Source of the DNA: Brevundimonas variabilis
GTDB taxonomy: Bacteria; Pseudomonadota; Alphaproteobacteria; Caulobacterales; Caulobacteraceae
Reading direction: 5' to 3'
Assembly: GCF_014199945.1 (NCBI RefSeq)
Contig: NZ_JACHOR010000003.1
Coordinates: 124,001 to 188,000 of the forward strand
DNA: 64,000 nt
Shown here: positions 34,556 to 43,612 of the stretch, in pieces
Numbering within the stretch: the stretch's first letter is position 1
Layout: each line of letters begins with the position of its first letter
Made by a program: the position numbers and the translations under genes
The notes under the pieces: generated by a model
What the model saw: only the letters and a program-made list of their open reading frames with translations
Told to the model about the DNA's origin: nothing
Database searches by the model: none

Positions 34556-36622
34556 TCAAGTCGAGACGCGGGCCACACCGTCCTGTGATCCGTTGCTGCG
34601 GGCCGGGTCGCGGTAGCCGAGGAGCCGAAGCGCGTTGAACACGACCAGCAGCGTCGAGCCTTCGTGCATAGCCACGGCCGGGCCGATGCCAAGGCCGAGG
34701 ATGGTCGCGGGCACGAGAAAGGCGACGACGCCGAGACTGACGATCAGGTTCTGCAGAATGATGCGGCGGGTTCCTCGGCTCAGACCCACGGCAAACGGCA
34801 ACTGCGCGAGATCGTCGGACATCAGGGCGACATCGGCGGTCTCCAGCGCGACATCGGAACCGGCCGCACCCATGGCGATGCCCACGGTTGCCGTGGCCAT
34901 GGCCGGGGCGTCGTTGACCCCGTCTCCGACCATGGCGATCTTGCCCTCGGCGCGCAGCCGTTTGATGGCCTCGACCTTGTCCTCGGGCATGAGATCGCCC
35001 CAAGCTTCCGACAGGCCGACCTGGTCCGCGATTGCCTGCGCCGCCTTCTGGTGGTCACCGGAAATCATGATCATCCGCGACACGCCGAGGGCGCGGAGGG
35101 CCTCAAGCGTGGTCCCCGCCGCCGCTCGCGGCGTGTCCAACAGACCGATCACCCCGAGATCGCGCTCGCCCTGGCGCACGACCATCAGGGTGCGTCCATC
35201 CTCCCGGAGCCGCTTTACGGCGGCCTCCGCCTCCTGACCTAGGGGAGCGACGCCATCGGCGCCGAACATCTCGGGCTTGCCGATGAGGACCGTCGCGCCG
35301 TCAAGCTGAGCGGTGACGCCCTTCCCAGTCAAACTCTTCAGGTCCGACGCCGGAGCAATCGTCTCGCCGCCGAGACGTTCGGACCCGTCGCGGGCTATGG
35401 CTTCCGCCAGAGGGTGGTCGCTCAGCCGTTCCACGGCGACGGCGGTCATCAGCAGATCAGTCTCGCTCGCGCCGCCCACGGGCACGATGTCCGTGATGCG
35501 GGGCCGCCCCTCCGTCAGGGTGCCGGTCTTGTCGAAGGCGATGGCATTGAGGGAGCCGAGGTTTTCAAGCGGCGCGCCACCCTTGATCAGGACGCCCGCC
35601 CGAGCCGCTCGCGCCACGCCGGACAGGACGGCGCTGGGCGTGGCGATGGCGAGGGCGCATGGGCTGGCCGCCACCAGAACGGCCATGGCCCGGTAGAAGC
35701 TGTCGCGGAAGGGCTCGTCGACCACGACCCAGGCGAAGAGCAGGACGAAGGCGAGGCCGAGGACAACGGGGACGAAGATGCGTTCGAAGCGGTCTGTGAA
35801 TCGCTGAGTCGGGGACTTCTGGGTCTCCGCCTCGCTGACCATGCGGACGACCTTGGCCAGGGTCGTGTCGGAGGATTTGCGCGTGGTTTCGATTTCGATC
35901 GAGCCCGCTCCGTTGATCGTGCCGGCGAAGACGATGGAGGCCGAGTTGATCTGGGCTGCTTGCGCGCGGGCCGCAGTGGCGTCGCGGACCGGTTGCTTGT
36001 CGACCGGCATGCTCTCGCCAGTGACCGGTGCCTGATTGATGCTGGTCGTGCCGACCACGACGAATCCGTCCGCCGGGAGTCGCTCGTTGGGCCTCACCAC
36101 GACGGTGTCGCCGACCTCGACTTCCTCGACCGGCAACTCCACGACCTGGTCGCCGCGACGCACATGGGCCGTGCGGGGCGCGAGGTCGGCCAGGGCTTCG
36201 ATCGCGCGCTTGGCGCGGCCCATGGCGTAATTCTCCAAGGCGTGGCCGATGCTAAACAGAAAGAGGAGCAGCGCGCCTTCCGCCCAGGCGCCCAGAGCCG
36301 CCGCCCCGGCGGCGGCCACGAGCATCAGGGTGTCGATCTCGAAGCGCTTGTTGCGGAGGTTTTCGAAAGCCTCGCGGACCGTGAAGAAGCCGCCGAAGCC
36401 ATAGGCAACCAGATACAGACCGAGAGGCAGCCAGCCCGGAACGCCTGGAGCCAGTTTCTCCAATCCGAAGCCCAGTGCCAGTGCGACGCCGCTCGACACG
36501 GCGAAGATGACCTCGGTATTCGATCCGAACACACCACCATGGGCGTGCGGATCGCCCCCCGCCTTCTCTGCGGTGTGGTCGTGTTCGTCTCCGGTTTGGC
36601 GAGCGGTATTGGGCGAACTCAT
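34556..36622 (-). CDS. P1B-4-type heavy-metal P-type ATPase
   Basis: 688 residues. The N-terminus is His-rich (HDHTAEKAGGDPHAHGG) without an HMA domain. TGES is at 201-204, the transmembrane metal motif is SPC (320-322) in VAASPCALAIATPSA, and phosphorylation Asp364 is in AFDKTGTLTEG. The hinge is MVGDGVNDAPA, and the last helices carry HEGSTLLVVFNALRLLG. SPC plus HEGxT and no HMA domain are hallmarks of P1B-4 pumps (CzcP, CtpD, CoaT), which export Co, Zn, Ni or Fe. It lies ahead of czcCBA-type genes on the same strand, 97 bases after czcA. Confidence 0.92.
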   Translation of the reverse strand: MSSPNTARQTGDEHDHTAEKAGGDPHAHGGVFGSNTEVIFAVSSGVALALGFGLEKLAPGVPGWLPLGLYLVAYGFGGFFTVREAFENLRNKRFEIDTLMLVAAAGAAALGAWAEGALLLFLFSIGHALENYAMGRAKRAIEALADLAPRTAHVRRGDQVVELPVEEVEVGDTVVVRPNERLPADGFVVVGTTSINQAPVTGESMPVDKQPVRDATAARAQAAQINSASIVFAGTINGAGSIEIETTRKSSDTTLAKVVRMVSEAETQKSPTQRFTDRFERIFVPVVLGLAFVLLFAWVVVDEPFRDSFYRAMAVLVAASPCALAIATPSAVLSGVARAARAGVLIKGGAPLENLGSLNAIAFDKTGTLTEGRPRITDIVPVGGASETDLLMTAVAVERLSDHPLAEAIARDGSERLGGETIAPASDLKSLTGKGVTAQLDGATVLIGKPEMFGADGVAPLGQEAEAAVKRLREDGRTLMVVRQGERDLGVIGLLDTPRAAAGTTLEALRALGVSRMIMISGDHQKAAQAIADQVGLSEAWGDLMPEDKVEAIKRLRAEGKIAMVGDGVNDAPAMATATVGIAMGAAGSDVALETADVALMSDDLAQLPFAVGLSRGTRRIILQNLIVSLGVVAFLVPATILGLGIGPAVAMHEGSTLLVVFNALRLLGYRDPARSNGSQDGVARVST

Positions 36623-36719
36623 CGAACCGCCTCCTTCTTGTTTTTGTTGTGAGCGGCGCTGAGAGCCAGAACCACCGGCAGCGTTTGCCGTTGCCGGTGA
36701 TCTTCAGGGCTGTGATGGG

Positions 36720-39700
36720 TCAATCTTCGATCCCCTCATCCCTGCGGTGCTTGACCGCCCTTGCCGCAAACGTCGGCAGGACGAGCAAGGTCAGGATGGT
36801 GGCCGTCAGCAGGCCGCCGATTACGACCGTGGCCAGAGGCTTCTGAACCTCAGCCCCCGCACCGTGCGCCAGCGCCATCGGGATGAAGCCGACGATGGCG
36901 ACCAGGGCGGTAGTCAGGACGGCTCGAAGACGGCTGGAGGCGCCTTCGATGGCGGCGTCGTAGGGGGTCAGACCCGCCGTCAGCCGTTCCCGGATCGCCT
37001 GCATCAGCACGAGGCCGTTCAAGGTCGCAACGCCGGAGACAGCGATGAAGCCGACCGCCGCAGAGACCGAGAAAGGCATGCCCCGCAGCAGCAGCGCCAA
37101 CGCGCCGCCGACGAGGGCCAAAGGCACACAGGCGAAGACCAGGCCGGCCTCCGCGAAGGAGCCTAGGGCCAGGAACAGCAGCACGCCGATCAGGACGAAG
37201 ACGACCGGGATGACGAGGCCGAAGCGCTGCTCCGCCCGCTTCAGGTTCTCGAACTGACCGCCCCAGTCCAGATAAACCCCGGCGGGCAGTTCGATCTCCG
37301 CGACCTGGCTCTGGGCGTCAGTGACGAAGCCGCCCAGATCGCGACCGCGCACATTGGCCTGGACCACCATGCGACGGCTGCCGTTCTCGCGGCTGATCTG
37401 GTTGGGACCTTCACCCGTCTGGATGCGTGCCACCGAGGACAGCGGCACGATGACGCCGGTGTCCGAAACGATCGGCAGGGCCGCCAGCGCCGCCGGGTCG
37501 TTGCGGGCGTCGTCGGGCAGACGGACGACCACGTCGAAGCGCCGGTCGCCCTCGAAGATGCGCCCGGCCTCGGCTCCGCCGATTCCGGCCGAGACCGCTT
37601 CGCTGACGTCAGCGGCGGACAGACCATAACTGGCGGCGGCGGTGCGATCGACGCTGACGGTCAGGGTGGGCAGGCCGGAAGCCTGTTCCACCCGCACGTC
37701 CGCTGAGCCGGTCGTCTCGCGCAGAGAGGCCGCCACCTGATCCGCCACGCGCTGAAGAGTGTCGAAGTCGTCGCCGTAGACCATGACGGCGAGATCGGTG
37801 CGGACGCCCGAGATCAGTTCGTTGAAGCGCAGTTCGATCGGCTGGCTGAACTCGAAATTGTTGCCAATCTGCTGACCCGCGACATCCTCCAGTCGTTCGA
37901 TCAGTTCCTCTTTCTCAAGGCTCGGATTAGGCCAGTCCTTGCGATCCTTCAGCACGATCACGCTGTCCGAGATGTTAGGCGGCATCGGATCCACCGCCGC
38001 CTCGGCCGTGCCGGTGCGCGAGAACATGGTCTCGACCTCGGGCTGGGCCTTGATGGCGCGCTCCAGAGCCATCTGCATGGCCAGGGACTGCTCCAGCGAG
38101 GCCGAGGGCACGCGCAGCGCCTGCATGGCGATGTCGCCTTCATCTAGCGTCGGGATGAACTCGCGACCCAGGGACATGAAGGAGACCGCGCCGATTGCCA
38201 GCGTGGCGACGGCCGAGATCAGAACGACCTTAGGCCGCGCGACCGCCGCCTTGATCGCCGGCTGGATGAACCGACGGGCGAAGCGCAGAATCCAGGTCTC
38301 GTGTTCGACCGCCTGACCGTCCGCATCGACGTGGACCGTCTTGGGATCGCGCACGAGCAACGCCGTCATGGCGGGCACGAAGGTGAAGGAGAAGATGAAG
38401 GCTCCGACCAGGGCCAGCATGACAGTGGCGCCCATGGGCTGGAACGTCTTGCCCTCGACGCCTTCCAGCATCAGCAGCGGCGCGAACACGAGAAGGATTA
38501 TAAGCTGGCCGAAGGCGGCGGGCTTGACCATCTGGCGGGCGGACTGGACCGCGACGTCCAGACGCTCATGCCGGGTGAGCATCCGCCCGACCGCCGCCCG
38601 ACGTTGGGTCAGCATCAACAGGGTGTTCTCAATCACGACGACCGCCCCATCGACCATCAGGCCGAAGTCGAGGGCGCCCAGGCTCATTAGGTTTCCGCTG
38701 ATGCCGAACCGGTTCATGCCGATGACGGCGAACAGGAAGGACAGCGGGATCATCAGGGCGGTTATCGTCGCGGCGCGAATGTTACCGAGCAGCAGGAACA
38801 GCACGACCACAACCAGAAGCGCCCCCTCGGTCAGGTTCCGGGCCACGGTCGAGATGGTCGAGTTGACCAGTTCGCTGCGGTTCAGCACCGGCAGGGCGAC
38901 GATGCCGGGCGGCAGGCTGTCGTCCACCTCCGCCAGCCGTTCGGCGGCGGCCTGGGCCACGGTCCGGCTGTTGCCGCCCGCGATCATCAGGGCCGTGCCG
39001 AGAACCGCTTCGTGCCCGTCTCGGCTGGCGCCGCCCAGGCGCGGAGCCTGACCGATCTCGACGGTTGCAACGTCGGCGACCCGCACGACCAGACCGCCAC
39101 GATTGACGACCGGGGCCTGAGCCAGATCGTCGATCGTGAGGGCGAGGGCGTCGGTGCGCACGACCAGGGCCTCGCCCGCGCGCTGGATATAGCCGGCGCC
39201 CGCCTGGGTATTGGCCCGCTCGACGGCCTCGACCAGATCGCCCAGGCCAAGACCATAGGCGGCGAGTTGCGAGGCATTGGGTCGGACGGCGTATTCCTTG
39301 ACGTAGCCGCCGACCGTATCGACGCCCGCGAGTCCGCTGGTGGTGCGCATCTGCGGCGCGATGATCCAGTCCTGGACCGTGCGCAGATAGGTCGCGCGTT
39401 GCTCGGGCGTGGTCAGTCGCTCGCCCTCGGGCGTCAGATAGACCCCGCCCGCCTGCCACCCCGGCTGGCCCGGTCGGGCCAAGGTTTCGGTCGTGAACGG
39501 CACATAATCGACCGTCCACATCAGCACTTCGCCCAGGCCCGTGGTGATCGGCGACAGGCCGGGCTCCACGCCTTCGGGCAGGCCCTCCGACGCGGCAGCG
39601 AGCCGTTCGGCGACCTGCTGGCGGGCGAAATAGATGTCGGTCTGATCGGTGAAGATCGCGGTGATCTGGCTGAAGCCGTTGCGGGACAGCGACCGCGTGC

Positions 39701-39941
39701 TGGTCAGGCCGGGGATGCCGGCCAGGGCGGTCTCCAGCGGGTAGGTGACCTGACGCTCGATCTGTTCGGGCGCCAGGGCGGGGGCGACCGTGGTGATCTG
39801 CACCTGACGGTTGGTGATGTCGGGGACCGCGTCGATCGGCAACTTGGTCAGTTCAAACAGACCCAGGGCCGCGACAAGGCTGACGGCGATGATGACGAAC
39901 CAGCGGAACCGGACCGACGCTTGGATGATAGCTGTGAACAT
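36720..39941 (-). CDS. czcA: HME-RND metal efflux pump, CzcA type
   Basis: 1073 residues, the normal length for RND pumps. Twelve transmembrane segments are expected: one near residues 10-30, two groups of five or more at about 340-540 and 870-1060. The TM4 motif is DFGLMVDGAVVVIEN, as in CzcA/NccA/CnrA (HME1 class, divalent cations), rather than the CusA pattern. GxGRExFIPxLDEGDIAMQ-like sequence is also present. It takes up cytoplasmic or periplasmic Zn/Cd/Co/Ni and drives export with the proton gradient. It is the last czc gene in the order C-B-A. Confidence 0.93.
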   Translation of the reverse strand: MFTAIIQASVRFRWFVIIAVSLVAALGLFELTKLPIDAVPDITNRQVQITTVAPALAPEQIERQVTYPLETALAGIPGLTSTRSLSRNGFSQITAIFTDQTDIYFARQQVAERLAAASEGLPEGVEPGLSPITTGLGEVLMWTVDYVPFTTETLARPGQPGWQAGGVYLTPEGERLTTPEQRATYLRTVQDWIIAPQMRTTSGLAGVDTVGGYVKEYAVRPNASQLAAYGLGLGDLVEAVERANTQAGAGYIQRAGEALVVRTDALALTIDDLAQAPVVNRGGLVVRVADVATVEIGQAPRLGGASRDGHEAVLGTALMIAGGNSRTVAQAAAERLAEVDDSLPPGIVALPVLNRSELVNSTISTVARNLTEGALLVVVVLFLLLGNIRAATITALMIPLSFLFAVIGMNRFGISGNLMSLGALDFGLMVDGAVVVIENTLLMLTQRRAAVGRMLTRHERLDVAVQSARQMVKPAAFGQLIILLVFAPLLMLEGVEGKTFQPMGATVMLALVGAFIFSFTFVPAMTALLVRDPKTVHVDADGQAVEHETWILRFARRFIQPAIKAAVARPKVVLISAVATLAIGAVSFMSLGREFIPTLDEGDIAMQALRVPSASLEQSLAMQMALERAIKAQPEVETMFSRTGTAEAAVDPMPPNISDSVIVLKDRKDWPNPSLEKEELIERLEDVAGQQIGNNFEFSQPIELRFNELISGVRTDLAVMVYGDDFDTLQRVADQVAASLRETTGSADVRVEQASGLPTLTVSVDRTAAASYGLSAADVSEAVSAGIGGAEAGRIFEGDRRFDVVVRLPDDARNDPAALAALPIVSDTGVIVPLSSVARIQTGEGPNQISRENGSRRMVVQANVRGRDLGGFVTDAQSQVAEIELPAGVYLDWGGQFENLKRAEQRFGLVIPVVFVLIGVLLFLALGSFAEAGLVFACVPLALVGGALALLLRGMPFSVSAAVGFIAVSGVATLNGLVLMQAIRERLTAGLTPYDAAIEGASSRLRAVLTTALVAIVGFIPMALAHGAGAEVQKPLATVVIGGLLTATILTLLVLPTFAARAVKHRRDEGIED

Positions 39942-39952
39942 GATCGTCGCCC

Positions 39953-41146
39953 CTAGTGACCGTGCTCGGCCTCGCCCTTGGCGAGTTCGGCTTTCAGGAG
40001 GAAGGCGTTGGCCCCGGCGATGCGTTCGGCCCCGGTCAGGCCGCTCAGGATTTCAGTGCGATCTCCCGCTTGCCGACCCGCAAGGACCGGAACGGCCCGG
40101 AAGCCCTCAGCGGTGCGAACGAAAACGACGCTCGCGCCTTCGACGGTCTGGATTGCGTCAGACGGCACGGTGAGGCCGCCAGCGTCACCACCAGTCACCA
40201 CCGTGCCTGACACCGCCGATCCGGCCGGCGGCAGACTGCCCCCGGACGGCCGGGCGCGTATCACGGTCCCGCCGCTCTCGGCGCCCGCACCGGCGGCGAC
40301 GCCGGTGACGACGGCATCGAACTCTCCGGCCGGTCCCTGCACCCGGATGGCGCTGCCCGCGCGAACCTGGGCGGCGAGCGCCGGCGGGGCGTTGAAGACG
40401 ATCTCGACCCGCGCGGGGTTGGTGACCTCTGCGATCACCCCGCCTTGGGCCGCGAAGCCGCCCGGCCCGACCTGCACGCTGGTGACCACACCCGAGATGG
40501 GACTTGTCACACTGAGCCGTCCCGACGCATTGGGCGACCCGGCCGCCGAGGCGCGGGCGCGGGCGGCGCGGGCCGCCGCCTGGGCGCTCAGAGCCTGGGC
40601 ATGGGCGACCTCGGCATCGCGGCGCGCCACGACGCCCTGGTCGGCAAGGCTTTCTTCCCGGCTGTGCGCCTGCTCGGCAGCGATGGCATTGGCCTGGGCC
40701 GCGTCGGCGTCGGCGCGCAGGCTGGCGGCGTCGCCGCTGACGAGGATGGCCAGCGGCTGCCCGGCGCGCACGGACTGGCCCGGCGCGACCAGAACCCGCT
40801 CGACCCGCCCACCGACGGAAGCGGCGACGGCGGCCCTGGCGTCGATCATCGGTTCGACCCGGCCCGATAGGCGGGTTTCGCCCCCGCCGCCGCCGGTTAC
40901 GGCGACGATCGCGATGTTGGCGGCGGTGATCTGGGCCGCCGTCAGGACGACGGCGCCTTCTTTGCCGCCCGCTTCCTCACCCTCGGCATGCTCGCCGTCC
41001 TCCTCGGAGTGACCGGCTTCACCCTCCGCTGCTGGAGCCTCTGTGGGTGAGCGGGTCATGGCATAGAGCCCGGCGCCGCCCAGGACGACGACGGCGGCGA
41101 CGCCGGCCATCAGCCAGGTCTTGTTGATCGGTGGTGTGTGTTTCAT
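39953..41146 (-). CDS. czcB: RND efflux periplasmic adaptor, CzcB type
   Basis: 397 residues. One N-terminal membrane anchor (residues 12-31, VAAVVVLGGAGLYAM) is followed by an acidic His-containing stretch (EGEAGHSEEDGEHAEGEE) that could bind metal. The lipoyl/hairpin region follows (RVERVLVAPGQSVRAGQPL), then a long Ala-rich coiled coil and beta domains. The C-terminus ends EAEHGH. It bridges CzcA and CzcC. Its ATG overlaps the czcC stop (ATGA). Confidence 0.9.
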   Translation of the reverse strand: MKHTPPINKTWLMAGVAAVVVLGGAGLYAMTRSPTEAPAAEGEAGHSEEDGEHAEGEEAGGKEGAVVLTAAQITAANIAIVAVTGGGGGETRLSGRVEPMIDARAAVAASVGGRVERVLVAPGQSVRAGQPLAILVSGDAASLRADADAAQANAIAAEQAHSREESLADQGVVARRDAEVAHAQALSAQAAARAARARASAAGSPNASGRLSVTSPISGVVTSVQVGPGGFAAQGGVIAEVTNPARVEIVFNAPPALAAQVRAGSAIRVQGPAGEFDAVVTGVAAGAGAESGGTVIRARPSGGSLPPAGSAVSGTVVTGGDAGGLTVPSDAIQTVEGASVVFVRTAEGFRAVPVLAGRQAGDRTEILSGLTGAERIAGANAFLLKAELAKGEAEHGH

Positions 41147-42396
41147 AGCGACGTTCCAAAGGGGGCGCGGCCTTGCAGGCGCGCGAGGTCGATTTCGGCC
41201 CGGACCCGCGCGAGGCGGGCGTCCACGGCGGCGTTGCGGGCGGCGATGAGGGCGGCGCGTGACGACCGCAGTTCCAGTTGCGAGATGCGCCCCGCCTCGA
41301 ACCCGATCCGCGAGAGGCGATAGGCTTCCTCGGCCGTCGTGACCCCGGCGTCGGTGGCGGTGACGCGGCTGACGGACGCTCTGAGGCGCGCCACGGCGGC
41401 ATTGCGATCCGCCTCCGCTTCCTGACGCGCACCCATCAGACGGGCATCGGCAGCGCGGAAGTCCGCCTGTGCGGCTTCGATATTGCCCCGGTTCCGGTCG
41501 AACAGCGGCAGAGGGACGCTGAGCCCGAACGTCAGGGCAGTTGCGTCCTCGGCCTCATAGCGACGCACGCCGACCGAGGCGCGGACATCGGGCTTAGCGC
41601 GGATGCGCTCGACCTCGATCCGAGTTTCGGCTGCCGCGCGCTCGGCCTCCGCTACCCGGACCTGCGGCGTCGCGCCGGACGTCACGGCCGCTGCGGCGGG
41701 CACCCTGTCGATCAAGCTGGTGTCGATTGAGGTAACCGGGGTTGGCAGCATCGCCACGGCGGTCAGCCGCGCGAAGGCCGCGTCCCGTTCCGCCTCGGTC
41801 TCGTCCAGGGTCGCGCGGGCAGCGGCGGCTTCGCTCTCGCCCTGGATGCCGCGCAGCAGGGGCTCGCGCCCTTCCTCGACCAGAATCAGCGCCGCGCGGG
41901 TGTCGGCGATGGTGACCGTCAGGGCCTCCTCGGCCAGCAGGAACCGCCGCTGGGCGGCTTCCGCTTCGGCATAGACCAGGGCCAGCCTGGCCCCCGCCTC
42001 GACAGTCGCCAGGTCACGCCTCAGACCTGCCGTGCCGGCGTCGGCCCGCGCGACCTCGACCCTCGCACCGCGCCGTCCCCAAAGTTCTAGGTCCTGGGAT
42101 AAGGACAGGGTCGTTTCGGCGTTGTCGTAGCCGGAGAAGGGACCGCTGCCGAAGGCGTTTTCCGCCTCCAGCCCCAGTTCGGGATTGGGGCGAACGCGCG
42201 CCTGACGCGCGCGCGCCTCAGCCGCGTCTAGCAGAGCGCCGGCCTCCACGGTCGCCGGCGTAAGGCCGATGCGTTCAAGCAGCGCCTCGAACGAGGGCGC
42301 GGGATCGGCCCAGGCATGGCCGGTGACCGCCGTCGCCATCGAGACCACGGCGCAGCCGATCGCGAGACGCGACCGGCCAGATTTCAGGGGTGGCAT
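41143..42396 (-). CDS. czcC: TolC-family outer-membrane factor, CzcC type
   Basis: 417 residues with a signal peptide (VSMATAVTGHAWA). Two OEP repeats show the usual pattern: RARQARVRPNPELGLEAENAF-type sequence and EEAYRLSRIGFEAGRISQLE near the C-terminus. It forms the trimeric outer-membrane exit duct for the CzcBA pump. It is the first of three overlapping or adjacent czc genes. The small His-rich gene and arsR lie just upstream on the same strand, giving a likely arsR-czcI-like-czcCBA-ATPase operon. Confidence 0.9.
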   Translation of the reverse strand: MPPLKSGRSRLAIGCAVVSMATAVTGHAWADPAPSFEALLERIGLTPATVEAGALLDAAEARARQARVRPNPELGLEAENAFGSGPFSGYDNAETTLSLSQDLELWGRRGARVEVARADAGTAGLRRDLATVEAGARLALVYAEAEAAQRRFLLAEEALTVTIADTRAALILVEEGREPLLRGIQGESEAAAARATLDETEAERDAAFARLTAVAMLPTPVTSIDTSLIDRVPAAAAVTSGATPQVRVAEAERAAAETRIEVERIRAKPDVRASVGVRRYEAEDATALTFGLSVPLPLFDRNRGNIEAAQADFRAADARLMGARQEAEADRNAAVARLRASVSRVTATDAGVTTAEEAYRLSRIGFEAGRISQLELRSSRAALIAARNAAVDARLARVRAEIDLARLQGRAPFGTSL

Positions 42397-42453
42397 GTTC
42401 CATATCCCAGCAGTTCCAGACTAATGACGAGCGCCGAAAGGCGCAGGGCATCG

Positions 42454-42798
42454 TCAGGCTCTGGGAGGGCGTTCGAGACCGCTGGGCGCGCGAGACGCCA
42501 ACGGCTCGTCGGCCGGGCGCAGCAGACTCGGCGCGACAGCCGCCGTCACCGCGACAGTTTGGGGCTGTGAAGGCATCGCGGTGCCGCTGTGGTGACAGTG
42601 GCCGTGCGAACAGATGGCGTGGTCGTCGACATCAGACGGAACATCACCGCCATCATCGGCGACTGATGCCGCCGCCTGAGCGGGTTGCACTTCTAAAGCG
42701 CAGGCCGCCGCATCGGCGGTGGGGATCAGAACGAACACGGCGATGAACAGCGCGATGAGCGCCGCCACTATGCCATGCCTGTTTGCCGTCTGACCCAT
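42454..42798 (-). CDS. Small His/Cys-rich exported protein, CzcI-like position
   Basis: 114 residues from ATG 42798 (agagggcgg upstream). The N-terminus is a signal or anchor (VAALIALFIAVFVLIPTADA). A metal-ligand cluster follows: DVDDHAICSHGHCHHSGTAMP, in two overlapping parts with five His and two Cys. The tail is Pro/Ala/Arg-rich. Proteins of this size and place occur as CzcI upstream of czcCBA in other bacteria, where they influence induction; the sequence itself is too simple to prove homology. Confidence 0.65.
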   Translation of the reverse strand: MGQTANRHGIVAALIALFIAVFVLIPTADAAACALEVQPAQAAASVADDGGDVPSDVDDHAICSHGHCHHSGTAMPSQPQTVAVTAAVAPSLLRPADEPLASRAPSGLERPPRA

Positions 42799-42852
42799 AC
42801 CGCCCTCTATCACGGTTTTGCGCCGAAACAATGAAGCATGGCGTCGCGTCTT

Positions 42853-43212
42853 TTACTGAATTGGCCTAGAGGAAAGGTTGGCGATCAAGGGTTCGTAGAC
42901 GTCCCTCTGGCCGCCACAACAGTCGGCGATTAGGAACAAGAGCAGGTCCTGCACCTGAGTCATGTTGGCTCGATAGAGAATCTCACGGCTGATCCGGTCG
43001 CTCGTTATCAGGTTCGCTTTCTTGAGGACCGACAAATGCGACGACAGGCTGCTCGCCGGCAGCCTGGCATTCGGCGTTGCACTGTGCAGCTTCTGCAGCA
43101 TTGCAGCCGGCTTCATCCCGCCCGGCTCCGCTTCGACCAGCATTTTGAAGACCTCCAGCCTGGGCTCATGACCCAGCGCGGATAGAGACTCGACCGCAGA
43201 TTTTGTTTCCAT
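42853..43212 (-). CDS. ArsR/SmtB-family metalloregulator
   Basis: 119 residues. The winged helix has ALGHEPRLEVFKMLVEAEPG and the recognition helix PASSLSSHLSVLKKANLI. Cys98-Cys99 in LIADCCGG form a vicinal pair near the C-terminal dimer helix, a possible soft-metal site; the alpha3N CxC site of CadC/ArsR is absent. It probably represses the leftward czc genes and releases on metal. The intergenic region to the transposase has candidate operators. Confidence 0.85.
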   Translation of the reverse strand: METKSAVESLSALGHEPRLEVFKMLVEAEPGGMKPAAMLQKLHSATPNARLPASSLSSHLSVLKKANLITSDRISREILYRANMTQVQDLLLFLIADCCGGQRDVYEPLIANLSSRPIQ

Positions 43213-43353
43213 AATTTGATCCTAGTCGAATGGTCGTATTGGTCAAGATCAAGAATGATCGGCAGCCATTCAGTGCGCCAGTGATCGGAGAGAGCAACCT
43301 TCCACCGTTGCTTATTTGTTCATGTGGCGCATTGTCGCAATTCCAACAAAAGT

Positions 43354-43428
43354 GGTGTCACGTTGGTTGACACCGATAAGGTCTTGACGTCGCGATTACT
43401 GACACTTCATGTCAGGAATCTTGACACC
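43354..43428. promoter_or_regulatory. Cluster of TGACAC half-sites upstream of the transposase
   Basis: Five copies of TGACA(C) or its complement lie in 75 bases: GGTGTCA at 43354-43360, TTGACACC at 43367-43374, ACTGACAC at 43398-43405, TGTCA at 43410-43414 and TTGACACC at 43421-43428. The first two form an inverted repeat and so do the third and fourth. The same hexamer is in both terminal repeats of the element. The cluster lies in the 400-base space between arsR and the transposase, where nothing else is recognised. It could bind the transposase or a regulator. Confidence 0.55.
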
Positions 43429-43612
43429 CAACAGTTTGCAACTCGAAGTCCTAATTATTTTCCGCAGGTTAACCAGACAAATATTTTGCTAGAGTTTAAG
43501 ACATACACTCCAAAATAACGGCGTTGCCCCAAAGCAACATATTACGAGAGTTTGCGTATTATCGTATTTAAGGCGTTGACCCGCTTTTGGCTCCTGACGC
43601 ATACGCTTGTCG

